Of a DNA stretch of 64,000 nt, positions 45,810-57,994 are shown piece by piece (positions within the stretch are counted from its first letter, which is position 1; each line of letters starts with the position of its first letter). A program made the translations under genes and the position numbers. The DNA comes from Tanypteryx hageni. Lineage: Eukaryota > Arthropoda > Insecta > Odonata > Petaluridae. The stretch lies in NCBI GenBank assembly GCA_028673005.1, contig CM054116.1, positions 69,081,315-69,145,314 of the forward strand. The letters run 5' to 3'. The notes under the pieces are model-generated. The model made no database searches. It was not told where the DNA came from and saw nothing but the letters and a program-made list of their open reading frames with translations.

Positions 45810-46085
45810 AAAAATCTGACGTGTCCAGCACATGACTTTCTCCACACATTAATCACTATGATTGCATTAAGTAATGAGAAGTTGCTCTCGACATCAGCCT
45901 CCTCATGAATAATTATCGGCAGTTAAACTTGTGAATAACTTTTAAACACTTGGAAAAATTTTCACAGTGAAAATTCTTTGAATCACTTTTCACATTGAAA
46001 AAAAAAACAAAGGGTCTATGCGAGATCAAAATTACCGTTGGCGGCGCTGGGATCGCTGTCAATATTTAAAAGAACATTTGTGATG
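45810..46085 (+). repeat. Partial copy F of the hairpin-ended repeat family
   Basis: AAAATCTGACGTGTCCAGCA then CATGACTTTCTCC matches the left end of copies C and D. GGGATCGCTGTCAATATTTA near 46.05 kb matches copy C at 50.4 kb. The remainder is missing. Confidence 0.55.
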
Positions 46086-46478
46086 GTAAGCACTCGCCGC
46101 TTAAGAGGATGGCTAGGCTTTCCAATAGGGTAGGGTGATCAGACGTTCCGGTTTTCAGAGTTTTGTCCCAGCGTCCCGAAATTTCTTTTTGGGACGCATA
46201 AATGTCCCGTTTTTTATTGTTAGTGTAATGGTTTATCCAGTAGTTTCTTCTTCTCCTTTTATACGAAATCATTTTGAACCTCATAGTCGATCTACCAAAT
46301 ACGACTTCATAAATGGCATTCGCATTTCAAGTGCTGGCCAAACAATTGATGCCCGGAAGTGCATCACAAAGTGTAAATTTAAATATGAATCGTTAGGAAG
46401 TCTCTGCACTTCTTGTTTCGTACTAAATGTTCCCTGAAATTATGGTTTGGGAATTTTAGCGATGATACTCTAATTTTT

Positions 46479-47435
46479 ACTTTCTCATATACGTAGGTAG
46501 TATATTGAGAAAGTATTGTTTTAGGTGTCCCTGAATCCATAACATTGGTTTTCACCATACCGTCTGTCAGTCAGTCTGTCTGTTCGCCGTTCTAGGGCCC
46601 AAACGCGTAAATAAAATCGAATGTTATATCGTATTTATGCAAAATATAATCTTTTTTCATAAAAATGATGTTGCACAAAAATAAAGGGGAGTTTATTCTT
46701 GGCGGTTTTCAGAAAAATTTTATTTACTCAAAAATGGCCCAGGAAAATTTGATTAAAATCAATCCAATTGTAGAGCCTGATGTAAAAAATAATACTGTCT
46801 AAGCCATATGCCTCTAGAAATTACTATATGGCGTCCAGTGACATTACAATGTACGCTGAGCCACCTTACCTAAGCCTTATGACGTCACGCCTCCACTGCG
46901 ATCCATTCAAAATCGTCCTACAGCCTTACTTTTAAACTAAATCGAATGATATCTCATATGTGTGATAATATCATTCATAAAAGACGTTCTGAAAAGATGA
47001 ACGATATTGCGCAACAATTAAGGCTGCTTTATTCTAGGATATTTTGAAACAAAATTCGATTTACTCAAAAATTGCTCTAATGATTTCGATTAAAATCGTA
47101 CAGCCTGATGTCACAAATAATACTAACTAAGCCATATGTCCCAAAAAAGTTACTATATATCGTCCAGTGGCATTATTTATGTAGAAGACGCTCAGCGCAC
47201 GCGTCAGAGGGGAGGGAGAGCCCGGGGATTCCCTAGTATAAAATTCAGTACTTCTCTGTTAACGCCACGCGCTTATTAGTGAGAGTTATTAGATGTGAGA
47301 GGTTGATAGTGTCACTCGCTTTGGTTATTTTGCTACGCATTATTAATATAATTGGTAGTGAATTGCCAAGCATACAGAGTTAATTTCTGGTCAAAAGTGT
47401 AGTGGGACCAAACGTATATACGTATATGAGAAAGT
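46479..47435. mobile_element. Hairpin-ended element E nested in the hAT element (957 bp)
   Basis: ACTTTCTCATATACGTA at the left is matched by the same word on the opposite strand at the right end. Next to the left end is a second inverted GAGAAAGT forming a hairpin, as in copies A-D of the 0.65 kb repeat, followed by similar wording (GGTGTCCCTGAATCC; GTCTGTCAGTCAGTC). It appears to be a longer relative of that family. Target duplication is not evident beyond T-rich flanks. Confidence 0.6.
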
Positions 47436-47699
47436 TTGTGCAATGTATATTGCGTCGTTTATTATTTTAACCTCGCTGTGGTCAAGAGAAAACGTTATGT
47501 TAATCATTATTATGTAGTTTCTAATCAACAGTGTCATTTATATTAAAATTATTAACGGTTTTGCATATCAAAGATAAAATTTATCTTTCCAATCACAAAC
47601 AAAATTTATTAAAGTTTTTATGAATCTGAAGGAAGAAAACTGTTTATCTTGTATATACATAAACGGCCGAATGTCCTGTGGTTTTTTATTTTAATCCAC

Positions 47700-47880
47700 C
47701 CTAATTTTTACAGATCTTAGAACCCCTCAGTAGAAATGCCAAACAGAAAATGTGCATAAATTTTTACATTTGAGAAGGAGAAAAATCCTGTACTCGACCG
47801 GGAATCGAACCCGGGTCTCCCCATTTGCCGGATAGGTACTTTAACCAAATAAACTTTCAAGCCTTCATGATTCTCCATTC
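47700..47880 (-). mobile_element. tRNA-derived SINE, relative of the one at 1.04-1.21 kb
   Basis: On the minus strand the head contains CCGGCAAATGGGGAGACCCG and box B GGGTTCGATTCCCGG (about 47793-47816), followed by a body with GATTTTTCTCCTTCTC. The head and body start match the SINE inside the non-LTR copy at 1 kb. The 5' part of the tRNA region is diverged and limits are approximate. Confidence 0.6.
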
Positions 47881-48104
47881 TCGGATTGGGGTATTTACGT
47901 TGAAGAAGGGCTAACAGAGTAGTAAACCTCCAACACTAAACGTCCTCAAAGAGGCATCGCGGAAAAAACCTCATTTTTAACTGAAGAAAGTCAGTTGACT
48001 TCAATAAACGAGAAACAAGGGCGTTGTAATGACTTTAATGCATGATCGCATAAATCTGAAATTAAATTTGAACATTTGACATTTTGAACTTTTTAAAGAA
48101 ATTT

Positions 48105-49260
48105 TTTGTGATTCTAAAATAGCCAGTAAACATTCTTGTGGACGGACTAAAAATACCGCGCTTATTAAAAATGTTATAGGGGTATTTTGCAGAAATGATT
48201 TATCGGTAGAATTAATAAAATTACAGTGTTTTGGAATATCCAAAGATGCTAGCAATCACAAAACCGAAAAAATTACCCCTTAGCTGTTCATTATTTTTGT
48301 AAACGAAAAGGAATTCAGATTAAAATACTAAAAATTGAATCTCGACCTAATGAAACGCCTGATATCATCGGCAATTTCATTATTAGCACTTTTGCGAGTA
48401 TGACGTTGATCTAAAAAAAATGCATTTCTTATGGAGCAGACAACGCAAATACAAACTCAGGGGAATGTCGAGAAAAGACAAAAACAGTGTCTTTTATAAA
48501 TAACGCAAAAAATCAATCGCAAGTTGCTGAACGTGGGATGCTCAGCACATGTTTTTCATAACGTAATACAGTCTGGAGCCGAGGGATTGTCTTCTGATGT
48601 GGAAGTGGTCGTGGTGAAAATATTGCCATACTTTTCAACCTATGAAGTACGTGCTGAGCGATAAAAAGAATTTTTTATATTGTAGATGTGAATTATGAAA
48701 AACTTTTGCCATATTTGAAAAACCCGTCGGTTAGGTTAGATTGGTCGAATGTTAAAAGTATTCGAAACGCTGAAGGTATTTTTTTTCTTTCAGAAGAAAA
48801 TCCCCCGAAATTTATTGCGAATATTTTAAGTCGCCATTAAATGAAGTTTACTTCCATATTATCCATAGTGTGCTTGTTTTTTCAGCGAGCAAATACTAAA
48901 AATTGAATAGTCGCAAAATTGCATAACAGGGGTTGTGCGTTAGTGCAATAGGCGATCGATATGCATTGAAGAAATATTTGTTCCCTTAAGTGCCTACAAA
49001 GTTTTAACTATTCACTATGTTCAGGGAGAAGAAATAATAATAATTTAAAGTTGAAATATTTGATAGGAATATAATAACTTGTGACTATCTAGTAAAATGG
49101 TCTGAACCTTAAAATAAATTCAAATATAGGGAATGGATTCTATTAAAAAATACACCACTTTGGCAAGAAGTACAAATTGTGTGTAAAAAATTTATTGACA
49201 TGGAATTTTAAATTAACGAAAACTTATTGTTAAATCAGTTTAATTTAACTTGCATTTGAA
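48105..49260 (+). pseudogene. hAT transposase, decayed
   Basis: Broken frames give peptides typical of one hAT transposase group: AVHYFCKRKGIQIKIL, then YGADNANTNSG (48429-48462), GCSAHVFHN (about 48.54 kb), VKILPYF, VNYEKLLPYLKN, RLDW and FLSEENPPKF (about 48.79 kb). In family members the GDN-x-NTN and CxAHxLHN blocks lie in the RNase H-like catalytic region. At least three frameshifts and several stops are present. The N-terminal zinc finger and the C-terminal dimerisation end are not recognisable. The product could not be active, so any past movement would have needed a transposase from elsewhere or predates the decay. Confidence 0.82.
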
Positions 49261-49588
49261 CTGTAAAGTTCTTTTAGGAGATGATTAAAAAGGATCAAAA
49301 TTTGATCAAGGCAGGTAGAAGTACTCTAAAATATGACTGAAAAAACCTTGGCTAATTTATTGTAATGCCGTTTAATTATTCATGGGATGTGCTAATTAAA
49401 TTGTTATTACAATACATAAAAATGTACCTTTTCTTTTCTAAATGGGTTTTACTCCAAATTTAGAGCAAATAAGATCTAAAAATGGCAAAATTCTCAATGT
49501 CCCGTTTTTTTTATTTCCCGAATTTTCTCCTTCAAAACTCATTTTGTCCCGGTTGTAACCATCGGCATCTGGTCACCCTACAATAGGG

Positions 49589-50329
49589 TAACATAGGAAG
49601 AAGCAGGTTGGCTTGTTGGGTTGGAATAAGGCGGGTGTGAAGGGTTAACTAGGAAAACAGACGAGACACACGCGACGGGGTAGGTCGCGAGAATGAATGT
49701 GGGTTTATGGGAGACAGTGAACGATACAGAACAAGATGGAAAAGTTGACCCTATAAATGGAATATACAGAGATTTCAAAGGCGTTCTTTATGAGAAATAC
49801 ATATAAAATGGTATCGATCACAGATCATATAAGAGCGTGGGAGAGAAAAATGTGGATTTTAAATTGTTGTTTGGCGAAAGAATTGTCATAGCGATCGATA
49901 TAAACAAAATATGTGATGTTATGCTTGGGATTTTCTCGAATTTTTATCTCCGAAACTACAAGTCGTAATTATGTGGTTTTGCGGACTTTTTTGTGGTAAA
50001 TGTTGTCCTCGATCCGAATAAATTTTGTAATCTTTACCATGCTGATCATATAAGAGCTAGGGGGAAAACAAATTGGTATTTCATTGTTGCTTGACGGATA
50101 TTATTTAATGAGATAGGAGTATAAGTTTATTAAAGTAATTATGTAAAGTGGAAGTTTTAATTGAGAGATGCAGTTCAAAATCACAACTGGGCGATGAGAT
50201 TTAATAACGATCACTCGTATTAAATTTAATTAAAATCCGTCCTGCAGTTTAGGAGATGAAAGTTACGACAGACGTACGGACGGACGAGACGTTCCGCTCT
50301 TCCCGTTCTCTGGTCCAGAACGCCTAAGA
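49589..50329. other. No recognised gene; short direct repeat GATCATATAAGAGC
   Basis: GATCATATAAGAGC occurs near 49821 and 50045, and ACGGACGGACGAGACG near 50.28 kb resembles text that precedes other repeats of this kind. It may be part of a larger unrecognised repeat. Confidence 0.35.
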
Positions 50330-50967
50330 AAAATAAACTGATGTGGGCAACACCTGACTTTCTCCATATTTATATGGCAAATTACATGTTGTTAGCTCTG
50401 GGATCGTTGTCAATATTTACTTCCGCTTGACAATTAAGAAAAGAAAAAGGAGCGTTACTAAGACGTAACTAAGTGTCAATTGTTAACAATAGTCTTCGGT
50501 AGGTGGGGTGGTGGTGGCAGCTAAAAATCTAAGATATCTCTTAAACAATGCATTATATGGATAAATGTATAAAACAAAGGTTGTGGAAAATGAAATTTCC
50601 TACAACTTTTATTCCAATACATTTTTGCATTTATCAATATTAAAGCAAATATTTCAAAATAACGGATAAGTGACAAGAGTAAACACCCACTTCTGGTCGA
50701 CCGATTTTTACTAAAAACTAATCAGATCTTTTAACTTTTATAAAAATGTTAAATATAAAATTTTGCGTTGACCTGATTAATATTTTTTTGAGTTAGAGTC
50801 CCCCCACAAAAATATATCACATACAGACAGGCACACAGACATCATCGAGAAAATGGCCAAAACGTGTTCAGGGGACCTTAAAGCATGCATTTCCGTCGAA
50901 ATCTCGAATTCGATTTTTTTCATGAAAACGATACGTTCTCTATACTTCGTATATGGAGAAAGTAAAA
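50330..50967 (+). repeat. Interspersed ~0.65 kb repeat, copy C
   Basis: Starts near CTGATGTGGGCAACACCTGACTTTCTCC and ends in the CTTCGTATATGGAGAAAGT hairpin arm. It contains the palindrome region and the GGGGACCTTAAA phrase. It lacks the segment that carries the short open frame in copies A and B. Confidence 0.75.
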
Positions 50968-51646
50968 ATCTGGTGTGACCACCAAATGACTTGCTCCATA
51001 CCTGTAATATTCCTAAAAATTCCAAATGGGTTTAATGATAATAAATATTTTAAGGAACTGTGAGAAAATTTTAAAGACTTAACAAAGAACAGAAATAATC
51101 TCAAACCGTAACCTTCTGATATTGGAACGAAGCTTCAACAATTAAGAAAATAAAAAGGAGAGTCAAGTGCTTACAATAGTCGCCTGTAGGTGGTGTGGTT
51201 TTGGCAGTAAAAAATTTAGTTTAAAAAATATATCGTCAACAATTCATTATATGGGAATATTTCAAATAAAGGTTGTAGGTAATTAAATCTCCTTCAACTT
51301 TTATTCTGATACCTTTTTACTTTAATCATATATTAAAGCAAATATTCCAAAAAAAACGGATGAGACAGGAGTAAACACTTAAACACTTTCGGTTGAACGA
51401 TTTTTACCAAAAGCTAATTAACTCTTATTTTAACAAAAACGCCAAATATAAAATTTCGCGTTGATCCCATGAACAGGTTTAAAGTTAGAGCACCCACAAA
51501 ATTTCTATCACAAACACATCATCGAGAAAATGGAGAAAACGTGTTCAGGGGACCTGAAAACGTGTATTTCCGTTGAAATCTCGAAATCGATGTTTTCATG
51601 AAAATACATAATACCTGCCCTTATACTACGTAGGGAGAAAGTAAAA
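50966..51646 (+). repeat. Interspersed ~0.65 kb repeat, copy D, tandem to C
   Basis: Starts AAATCTGGTGTGACCACCAA directly where copy C ends and finishes with TACGTAGGGAGAAAGTAAAA. It retains the segment homologous to the open frame of copies A and B but with stops and shifts. Confidence 0.75.
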
Positions 51647-52229
51647 AGTGTGCGATTTTGGGAAAGTTTGACGTATTTGTGCTCTGGATGAATTCGTGCT
51701 GCTTGGTTAAACGCTGGTTTAAAGATGGCAGACACGTGTTGATGAAACGGAATCGATGATTTTTTAAACGCCTTTGTAAAGACATAGTTAAATCTCTCAT
51801 TGCGAATATTGCCATTCTTCATAAAAAGTAAAATTTAAGACAGAATCCGCATCAACTCAAGGCCGCTTGCATAATTAAGCTGTGACGCAAATATGTTTTC
51901 TTCGTATGAAAATAAGTAGTTGATTCAACGCTGAGCGATATATATATATTTTTTTTAATCTGTTCATTTTATCTATAAAACTAAAAGCAATTGGAGGTAC
52001 AAATTTCGGTTGTCACTCTTCAATTTATTACTTGCTTTCTCTTTTCTCCACTTTCATCTCCAGGCTGTAAAAAAACTAGATTTATGAAAAGTTACAAAAT
52101 GTGAGGGAGTGAGCAAGAAAGGACTGGCGTAAGTAAAAACAATGTCATATATATAAAGGAAATTTTTCTTTAAGAATCCAATTTTCCTTCGCGTAGTCAT
52201 TCTTCGGTTTAACGTATAAAAAGGCTTTC
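51647..52229. other. No recognised feature
   Basis: AT-rich sequence without terminal repeats or motif-bearing frames. Confidence 0.4.
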
Positions 52230-52445
52230 CTGTGGTGCAACACCACCAACTGCTAGGAAAAACTCATTTCCAGACTGGCTTACTCTTTCGGAAAATACCG
52301 AGAGGGCACATTGCTCAACGTTCCTCACGGACTTGCATACACTCCTCGTAACACACAAGCAGGGCATTACCGCGTTGAAAACGGCTTCGACCAGGATTCG
52401 TACGCCGATACGCTGCGTAAAAGGCCAGGGATCCGCCTTTTCCAG
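52230..52445 (-). mobile_element. tRNA-derived SINE, copy 2
   Basis: Minus-strand order matches the SINE at 27.2-27.45 kb: a box-B-like GTACGAATCCTGGTCG, then TGCCCTGCTTGTGTGTTACG, GGAACGTTGAGCAATGTGCC and CCGAAAGAGTAAGCCAG. It is more diverged, and box A is hard to place. Confidence 0.6.
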
Positions 52446-53167
52446 ATGGGCGGAGTCCTAAGACGCTTTTGTCCTAATTGAATAAGCTCGGCGCAATCTA
52501 AACTTCATATTTTTTGCCAGTAGAAACAACGCCAGACTTTTCGTTTTCGATCGAGGCCACTTAAACCGTAATTTCGTGGAGGAAGAGGACGAGGACCGGA
52601 GGATGGGGCAGACACGCGACCGATGGGAACAATAAATGCTGATAAAGGGGCTTTAGGAAAGTCGCTCGCATGCCTGGGAGGCTGTTTAAGGCGGCCCAAA
52701 GCGCTCGGAGAGGCGTCCAGGACTCCCCTTCAACGCGGGCGTGTGAGGAGGGGAGTCGGCGGAAGACATTGATCTGGAAAAATAACGAGAGTGGAACGAC
52801 GTCGAGAGAAAGAGAGAGGGAGAGAAAGTGAGAAGAAAGGGAGACGATAGGGATATAGTTGGAGGTTGGTCGAAATGCCCGTTAAAAGCGGGATATTGCT
52901 CAAAGTATGTACATACATACACACACACACACTCTTATATATACAGTGTTTTTCCCGGCGGAAGGCACGGAAACGCCGCTCCGGAACTTTTATTGCAATA
53001 AAACGTTAATTTGCATAAACCGAAACATATCAAACGATACAAACATGTTTTACTCACATTGTAAAATCTCACATATTTCTCCGCTGACAAACTATATTCT
53101 GTTCCTATTTTTACCCGCTAATCTTGATCGCGTTTCGGTAACTTTTCTGTTAGAAACAAGTGCTCCA
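52446..53167. other. CpG-richer spacer
   Basis: Sequence at 52.5-52.77 kb is CpG-rich with a GAGAGA-rich stretch at 52.80-52.85 kb. There is no motif-bearing frame. Possible host regulatory DNA, by composition only. Confidence 0.25.
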
Positions 53168-53168
53168 C

Positions 53169-53213
<45 letters not shown>
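53168..53213. repeat. (TA)n microsatellite
   Basis: About 46 bases of AT/TA dinucleotides. Confidence 0.95.
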
Positions 53214-53214
<1 letters not shown>

Positions 53215-54287
53215 TAGGGAGATGTCCGTTGAAATTAAACGGGAAAGGTTTTTGTGAAATAAAAAATGAACAAATATGCCTTGAAAATATAAATCCTGAA
53301 AATAGGAAGTCCCAGGAAAATAAGAATCTGCTTCTAGATCAAGATAAAATCGTGCGATTCCGTAAAAATTCTGATGATTTTCTTACACCTTCGACAGTTT
53401 TTTATTTTTATTTCGAGAAAATGATCTCTATGGTCAACATCATAATCGTAGATATATGCATAGATTTCATTGAATTTATTTATTATTTAATGCGTGATGC
53501 AGCAAAAGCAAAAATTAAAATCAAATGCAATTCAAATGCATTCTTTCTGAAACCTATTACAATGTGCATTTTTCTCAGAATTTAGAGAAACACTAAATTC
53601 GAATGAGAAGATTATAATTGTTATTATTCTATTCACTTTAAAGCTAAGATGTAACACTTGATAAAATAATTTTCTCATTTGAGTCTTGTATTGTAAAGAT
53701 CCGTATGGGTTAAAACACGGAACTCGAGATTTTTTAAACTATAAAAGATAATGCCATATCTTGTAACAAAACGCATATAAATCCAAATTTTATTCACACA
53801 TTTCGTCCAAATGCTTTCTTTTATGAACAATTGGGGAAAATTGAAAAACGGTGAAATCTGATGAATGAAACTCGTCTAGATGAGCTGAAAATTCAACTGT
53901 CTTTTGCTATTTAGGCAACTATCCACTATGAAATCCTCACATTTAACCTTCTTTTCGAGTCGTGAGGGCAGCAAAGTTGTCGTCGAGCCGTAAACAAATA
54001 TCTCTACCTTAAAAGGATAAAGAGACTCTGGGTAATGGTTAAACTCTGTTGCCGATTTATCCCCATGCGAAGTGCCCGAGAAGGCCAATATGTGCAGTCA
54101 ACCTCTCCCCATCTTCCTCTTCCTCTCATGCCGCATTACGATCATCGTATTTCGCAGAAGGACGGATAAGAACTAGGATTAAGGCGCACGGCAAACGTGC
54201 AAATGAAGTGCGCGGTCACGGCACCTTTGAGAGAGACGGAAATTTTCGAAAAGACAGAGGAAAAAGTTTAGAGAGTTAAAAACTCCA
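53214..54287. other. No recognised feature
   Basis: An open frame at 53160-53585 starts in the microsatellite and shows no domain. Nothing else was recognised. Confidence 0.4.
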
Positions 54288-54363
54288 ACCGGACATTATA
54301 GAGGTCCAGCAAGCGTATTTTACTTTCAAACTGTAAGTCGCGGGTTCGAATCCTACCGTGGGA
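54288..54363 (+). repeat. tRNA-like segment, probable SINE head
   Basis: GCGGGTTCGAATCCTACC at 54340 is a good box B, preceded by AGAGGTCCAGC as a weak box A. The anticodon arm does not close well. Confidence 0.4.
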
Positions 54364-55056
54364 ATGGATGCACTCTTTTACCATTCCTTACAGTTTTTTA
54401 CTAAATGCCGTTAATTATTTTCTCGCGTGCTTATCGTGTGTAAGTAGAGGAAGAGTTCAAGAGAACTGAGAAGGAACAATAAAAGGAATAGAAGTATTTT
54501 AAGGCTCATGATAAGGAGAGAGGGAAAACGGAGATGGTGGGAGAGGGTAGGGAAAGGACGGAGAAGGGTAAGAGACAAATGGAAATAAAATGAGAGGAAG
54601 ACATTTTCCTGTCTTCTATTTACCCCATCTCTTTCAACGCCCTGGAGACCTAGGCCATTTTAAACGATTACTAGCAAATCCTATCGCTGTCCTCTCCAAA
54701 TTTTCCTTCCTCTTCCTCTTACTCCATTACACCGATATCCTTTATCCCACTCCAGGTGCCGTTCCCTCTTCGTCTATTCTTGGTTCCTTTCGCTCTCTCA
54801 CCCGTCCCGTTTCTATTCCCGTTTTTGTAGGAGAATTGGAGTCTGGAGTATGCTATTTGAAACATATCTTATTAAAAAAATGTTCAACCTGCTTCCAGTA
54901 GCGCCTACCCTTGGACTCATCAAATACTTTTTCCATATAAATGGACTGCAACATCTTCTATTCGTTTCTGCAACACCGAATTTTCACGCCTTGGAGTAAG
55001 ACATCGATTCTCTTCGAGCCTTTCCTATCGATTTCATGAAAATACAAAATAAAATT
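54364..55056. other. No recognised feature; purine-rich at 54.44-54.6 kb
   Basis: A short GA-rich stretch is followed by a 103-codon frame (54590-54901) with no motif. I regard the frame as chance. Confidence 0.35.
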
Positions 55057-55060
55057 TTAA

Positions 55061-55140
55061 CCCGGGAAGGGTACATTGGGGCACTGAATACCCCACGGAT
55101 TTATATTTTGCGTGTGAGAGATAGTTATGCATATTAACTT
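55061..55140. mobile_element. piggyBac-like left end
   Basis: TTAA (55057-55060) is followed by CCCGGGAAGGGTACATTGGG then GCACTGAATACCCC. The same GGTACACTGGGGCACTGAGTACCCC-type block is found, inverted, at the GGG-ended terminus near 58.77 kb. TTAA plus CCC fits piggyBac superfamily ends. The rest of this copy is interrupted by other elements. Confidence 0.55.
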
Positions 55141-55219
55141 GTGGCGGCCTTGGTAGACGAGTGTTTTGAGTATCTGAAAACGGAGACCAAGGTCACGGGT
55201 TCGAATCCCGTCGAGGGCA
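55141..55219 (+). repeat. tRNA-like segment, probable SINE head
   Basis: TTGGTAGACGAGTG resembles a class II box A and CACGGGTTCGAATCCCG is a good box B. It ends within 10 bp of the RTE 3' end that faces it on the other strand. Confidence 0.5.
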
Positions 55220-55227
55220 TAGTCGCC

Positions 55228-55600
55228 TGTGCTCGTAGTATCATCATCATAGGTAGTCTGTCCGTAGACAGGTCCGTGATTATTCTTGGTTAAACTTGGT
55301 TCTCCATATACTCCTATTTTCCGCTGTCCTCTTTATATCTTGATAACTCTCTTTCCCTTTCAAATCGTCTATCAGCTGAAACCTTTTCCTACCTCTTTCC
55401 CTTTTCCCATCTAGTTTTCCTTCTAACACGTCTTTAATCATACTCTCTCTCCTCAGGTAATGTCCAACCCAGTTAGCCTTCCTCTTTCTGATAGTCTGTA
55501 TAATCATTCGCTTCTCTCCTATTCTTCGTAGCACTTCATCGTTTTTCATCCTATCTGTCCATTTTATCTTCAGCATTCTCCTCCAAGTCCACATTTCAAA
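55228..55600 (-). pseudogene. RTE-type non-LTR 3' terminal fragment
   Basis: On the minus strand a 104-codon frame (55280-55594) gives the conserved region after the RT domain of RTE elements: RRMLKIKWTDRMKNDEVLRR, KANWVGHYLRRESM, KRERGRKRF. The stop is followed by GGACCTGTCTACGGACAGAC and an ATGATGATGATA terminal repeat at the 3' end (near 55228), typical of RTE. Endonuclease and RT are absent because of 5' truncation. A second, more decayed copy of the same 3' end lies at 41.4 kb. Confidence 0.88.
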
Positions 55601-55671
55601 GCTAGTATGTACAGGGTTATATATAAGAATGGACCAGATGGTCTAAATATCGCCCTTAAATAAAGTCGATT

Positions 55672-57945
55672 TATTATTATTATTTTAGAGATCCTTTACA
55701 GAGAGACAGACAAACGACTTTAATTATGATGAAATTGAGATTCTTACATTTTACCCTTTCATCATATAAGTAGTTACAATATTTACATATTCAGAAATCA
55801 ATTACATAGAAATTACAATAAAATACATATAATTATATGTTGGTTAATAGATCACAGAGCACCAAAGAATATTGTTAGTTTTGTGGGTCGAAAAAAAAAC
55901 TGTGTATCAGTTATGTTTTAACACAAAAAAATTCCCACTGCGGAAAACACCCACGAAGAGAAGAGGGGAGTAAAAACCGCGAAAAATTCCTAAATAGTTC
56001 AGAGAAACAGAAAAAAAACAATAATTTGATAGAAAGAGAGAGAAAATCATTTATAAATACATACATTAATATTCATATGAGGGAGGGGGGAGGGGGAAAT
56101 TGGGATTATAGGGTAAGATATGCCTGGGTGATTACAGTGTAATTATAATACAGGAAGATAAAGTAAAATAAATTATGAATTTATACAAGCGTTTAAAAGT
56201 GCATAGAGATAGAGAGTTTTTTATTAACGTTGGAAGGCCATTCCAGAGTTTGCAAGCAGTGACGTTAAAGGATTTGTTGTAAATTTCTGTTCTATGAAGT
56301 GGAGTTAGTAGTTTATCGCATCCTCTGGTATTGCATTGGTGCGACGAACTGAGAAGAAAGATAACAAGGGATGTTATTATTAAGAACTTGATACAATAGG
56401 GAGAGGAGGTGAAGGTTTCTTCTGGATTCAAGTTTTAGCCAGGAGAGTCGACGGAAGTATTCTGAAACATGGTCAGACTTTTTATGATTAAAGATGAATC
56501 TGATGCAGGCATTGTGAGAACGTTGTAACTTAATGGCGAGATACTTTGATAAGTCCTGGTATGCAATATCACAATAGTCGAAGTGAGGAAGAATTGGAGA
56601 GGTCACTAGCTGTATTTTTAGTGAAGAGGGAAGAATGTTAGTGAGAAGCCTTAGAGTGTGTAAGGAAGAGTCTACCGTCTTGCATACTTTTATTACATGA
56701 TTATTCTAGGTAAGCGTTTCATTAATTAGAATATCGAGATTTTTTATGATTTTGCAATAGGGAATAACTGAGCCATTCAAAGACATAGGAACAGATTCCG
56801 CAAGGTTTATAGAAGCCAGTAGTTTTGAAAAACCGATTAAAATGGCCTGAGATTTCAACGGGTTAATGTTGAGAAGATTATCATAACTCCATTCTTGAAG
56901 TTGAGCCAAGTCATGATTTATGCTGGCAATGGAAAGAGATAAGTTATTTGGTTTGGTGTTAAAGTAGATTTGGAGATCATCGGCGTACAAATGACGCTGG
57001 GAGTAAGTTAAGTATTGAGAACAATCATTAATAAATAGAGAGAACAATAGGGGACCTAAAATGTGAGCCCTGCGTTCCGCCTTGGTTAACATTAAGCCAT
57101 GAAGACGAGGAGTCGTTGGAGATGACTTGTTGGAAACGGTATCATCGGTGGTTTTAATTAGCGCGGTGGTGGTGCTATGTGACTTCCGAGAGCCAAATTG
57201 ATGGGAGTCAAGTAGCTTATTTGCGTTGAGAAAATCTGCTACTTGTTCATGCGCAAGTCACTCAAGAGCTTTTGATAAAGTGAGAAGGAAGCTAATTGGC
57301 CGATAGTCATTGTTGGCGGAGAGAGATTTCTTAGGGATTTGGCGGACTAACGCGCGTTTCCATTGCGATGGGAATTTTCCCTGAAATAAGGAGTGGTTTG
57401 CAAATGTTAGTGAGCACTGGGAGTATTAGATGGATTAATTTTTTTATGATCAGGATAGGAATACCATCAGCACCCTGGGCTTTATTTTTGATTCTGCGTA
57501 TTACTGAAAGTACGTTAAATTGTGAAACAGCTTTAAAGTGGAATTTTGGAGAACCGGAAGACTCATTCGCTTTTACCGTAAGACTACTAATGACGTTGCG
57601 TTTTTGTTCGGTGTCGATTGTTGTTGGGTTAGTCGAGAATCTCTTATTAAGGGAATCTAGTGATATGTTTGGTGGTAAGGAAGAATCCTTGTGCTTATCA
57701 ATACCGAGGTTTCGCAGGTTGTTCCATAGGGCGGATGTTGTTACATTGGAGCCTGATATAGAATAAGCAAATTTTATTTTGGCATTTCTAATCAGTTGCT
57801 TGGTTTTGTTTCTAATACTTTTGTAGGCATTGAACGTATTTGGGCAATTATTTGATTTGAAGAGACGGAAAATTGAATCGCGCCGTGCCATCAATAGCTT
57901 TAAGTCGGCCGTTATCCACGGGGCACGAAGTTTAGAGACATGTAA
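55672..57945 (-). pseudogene. Non-LTR retrotransposon relic, second copy of the family at 1-1.39 kb
   Basis: Minus-strand order: linker (LRAPWITADLKLLMARRDSI) and early RT blocks (57331-57975), a deleted or rearranged central part, GPLLFSLFINDCSQYL and LYADDLQIYF (56706-57092), then the C-terminal blocks HFDYCDIAY, RSHNACIRFIF and LSWLKLESRRNLHLLSLLYQ (56132-56606). It probably ends in AATAATAATAATAA at 55672, seen as TTATTATTATTATT on the plus strand. Compared with copy 1 it lacks about 90 bp of the RT region near 57.14 kb. Multiple frameshifts make it inactive, and the endonuclease is missing. Confidence 0.9.
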
Positions 57946-57994
57946 AATGATGTTGATAATTTTATTGCTTGTCATCGCTCGTTTCTGTGCTTTC

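Larger units (their letters stand above)
46131..49580 (+). mobile_element. hAT element (3.45 kb) with exact 8-bp duplication
   Basis: CAATAGGG flanks both ends (46123-46130 and 49581-49588). The left end TAGGGTGATCAGACG and the inverted right end TAGGGTGACCAGATG are the terminal repeats, with TCCCG-rich subterminal sequence on both sides. Inside are a decayed hAT transposase, a 957-bp TIR/hairpin repeat at 46479 and a tRNA-like SINE at 47.7 kb. The intact duplication contrasts with the decayed gene. Confidence 0.88.

Noticed and set aside
53850..53880. CTGATGAATGAAAC as another hammerhead core
   Set aside because: There is no room for stem II between CTGATGA and GAAA.
55595..55690. Plus-strand SINE ending in (ATT)n after AATAAA
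   Set aside because: The (ATT)n run is explained as well by the (AAT)n tail of the minus-strand non-LTR copy. I could not find a head for a plus-strand SINE.
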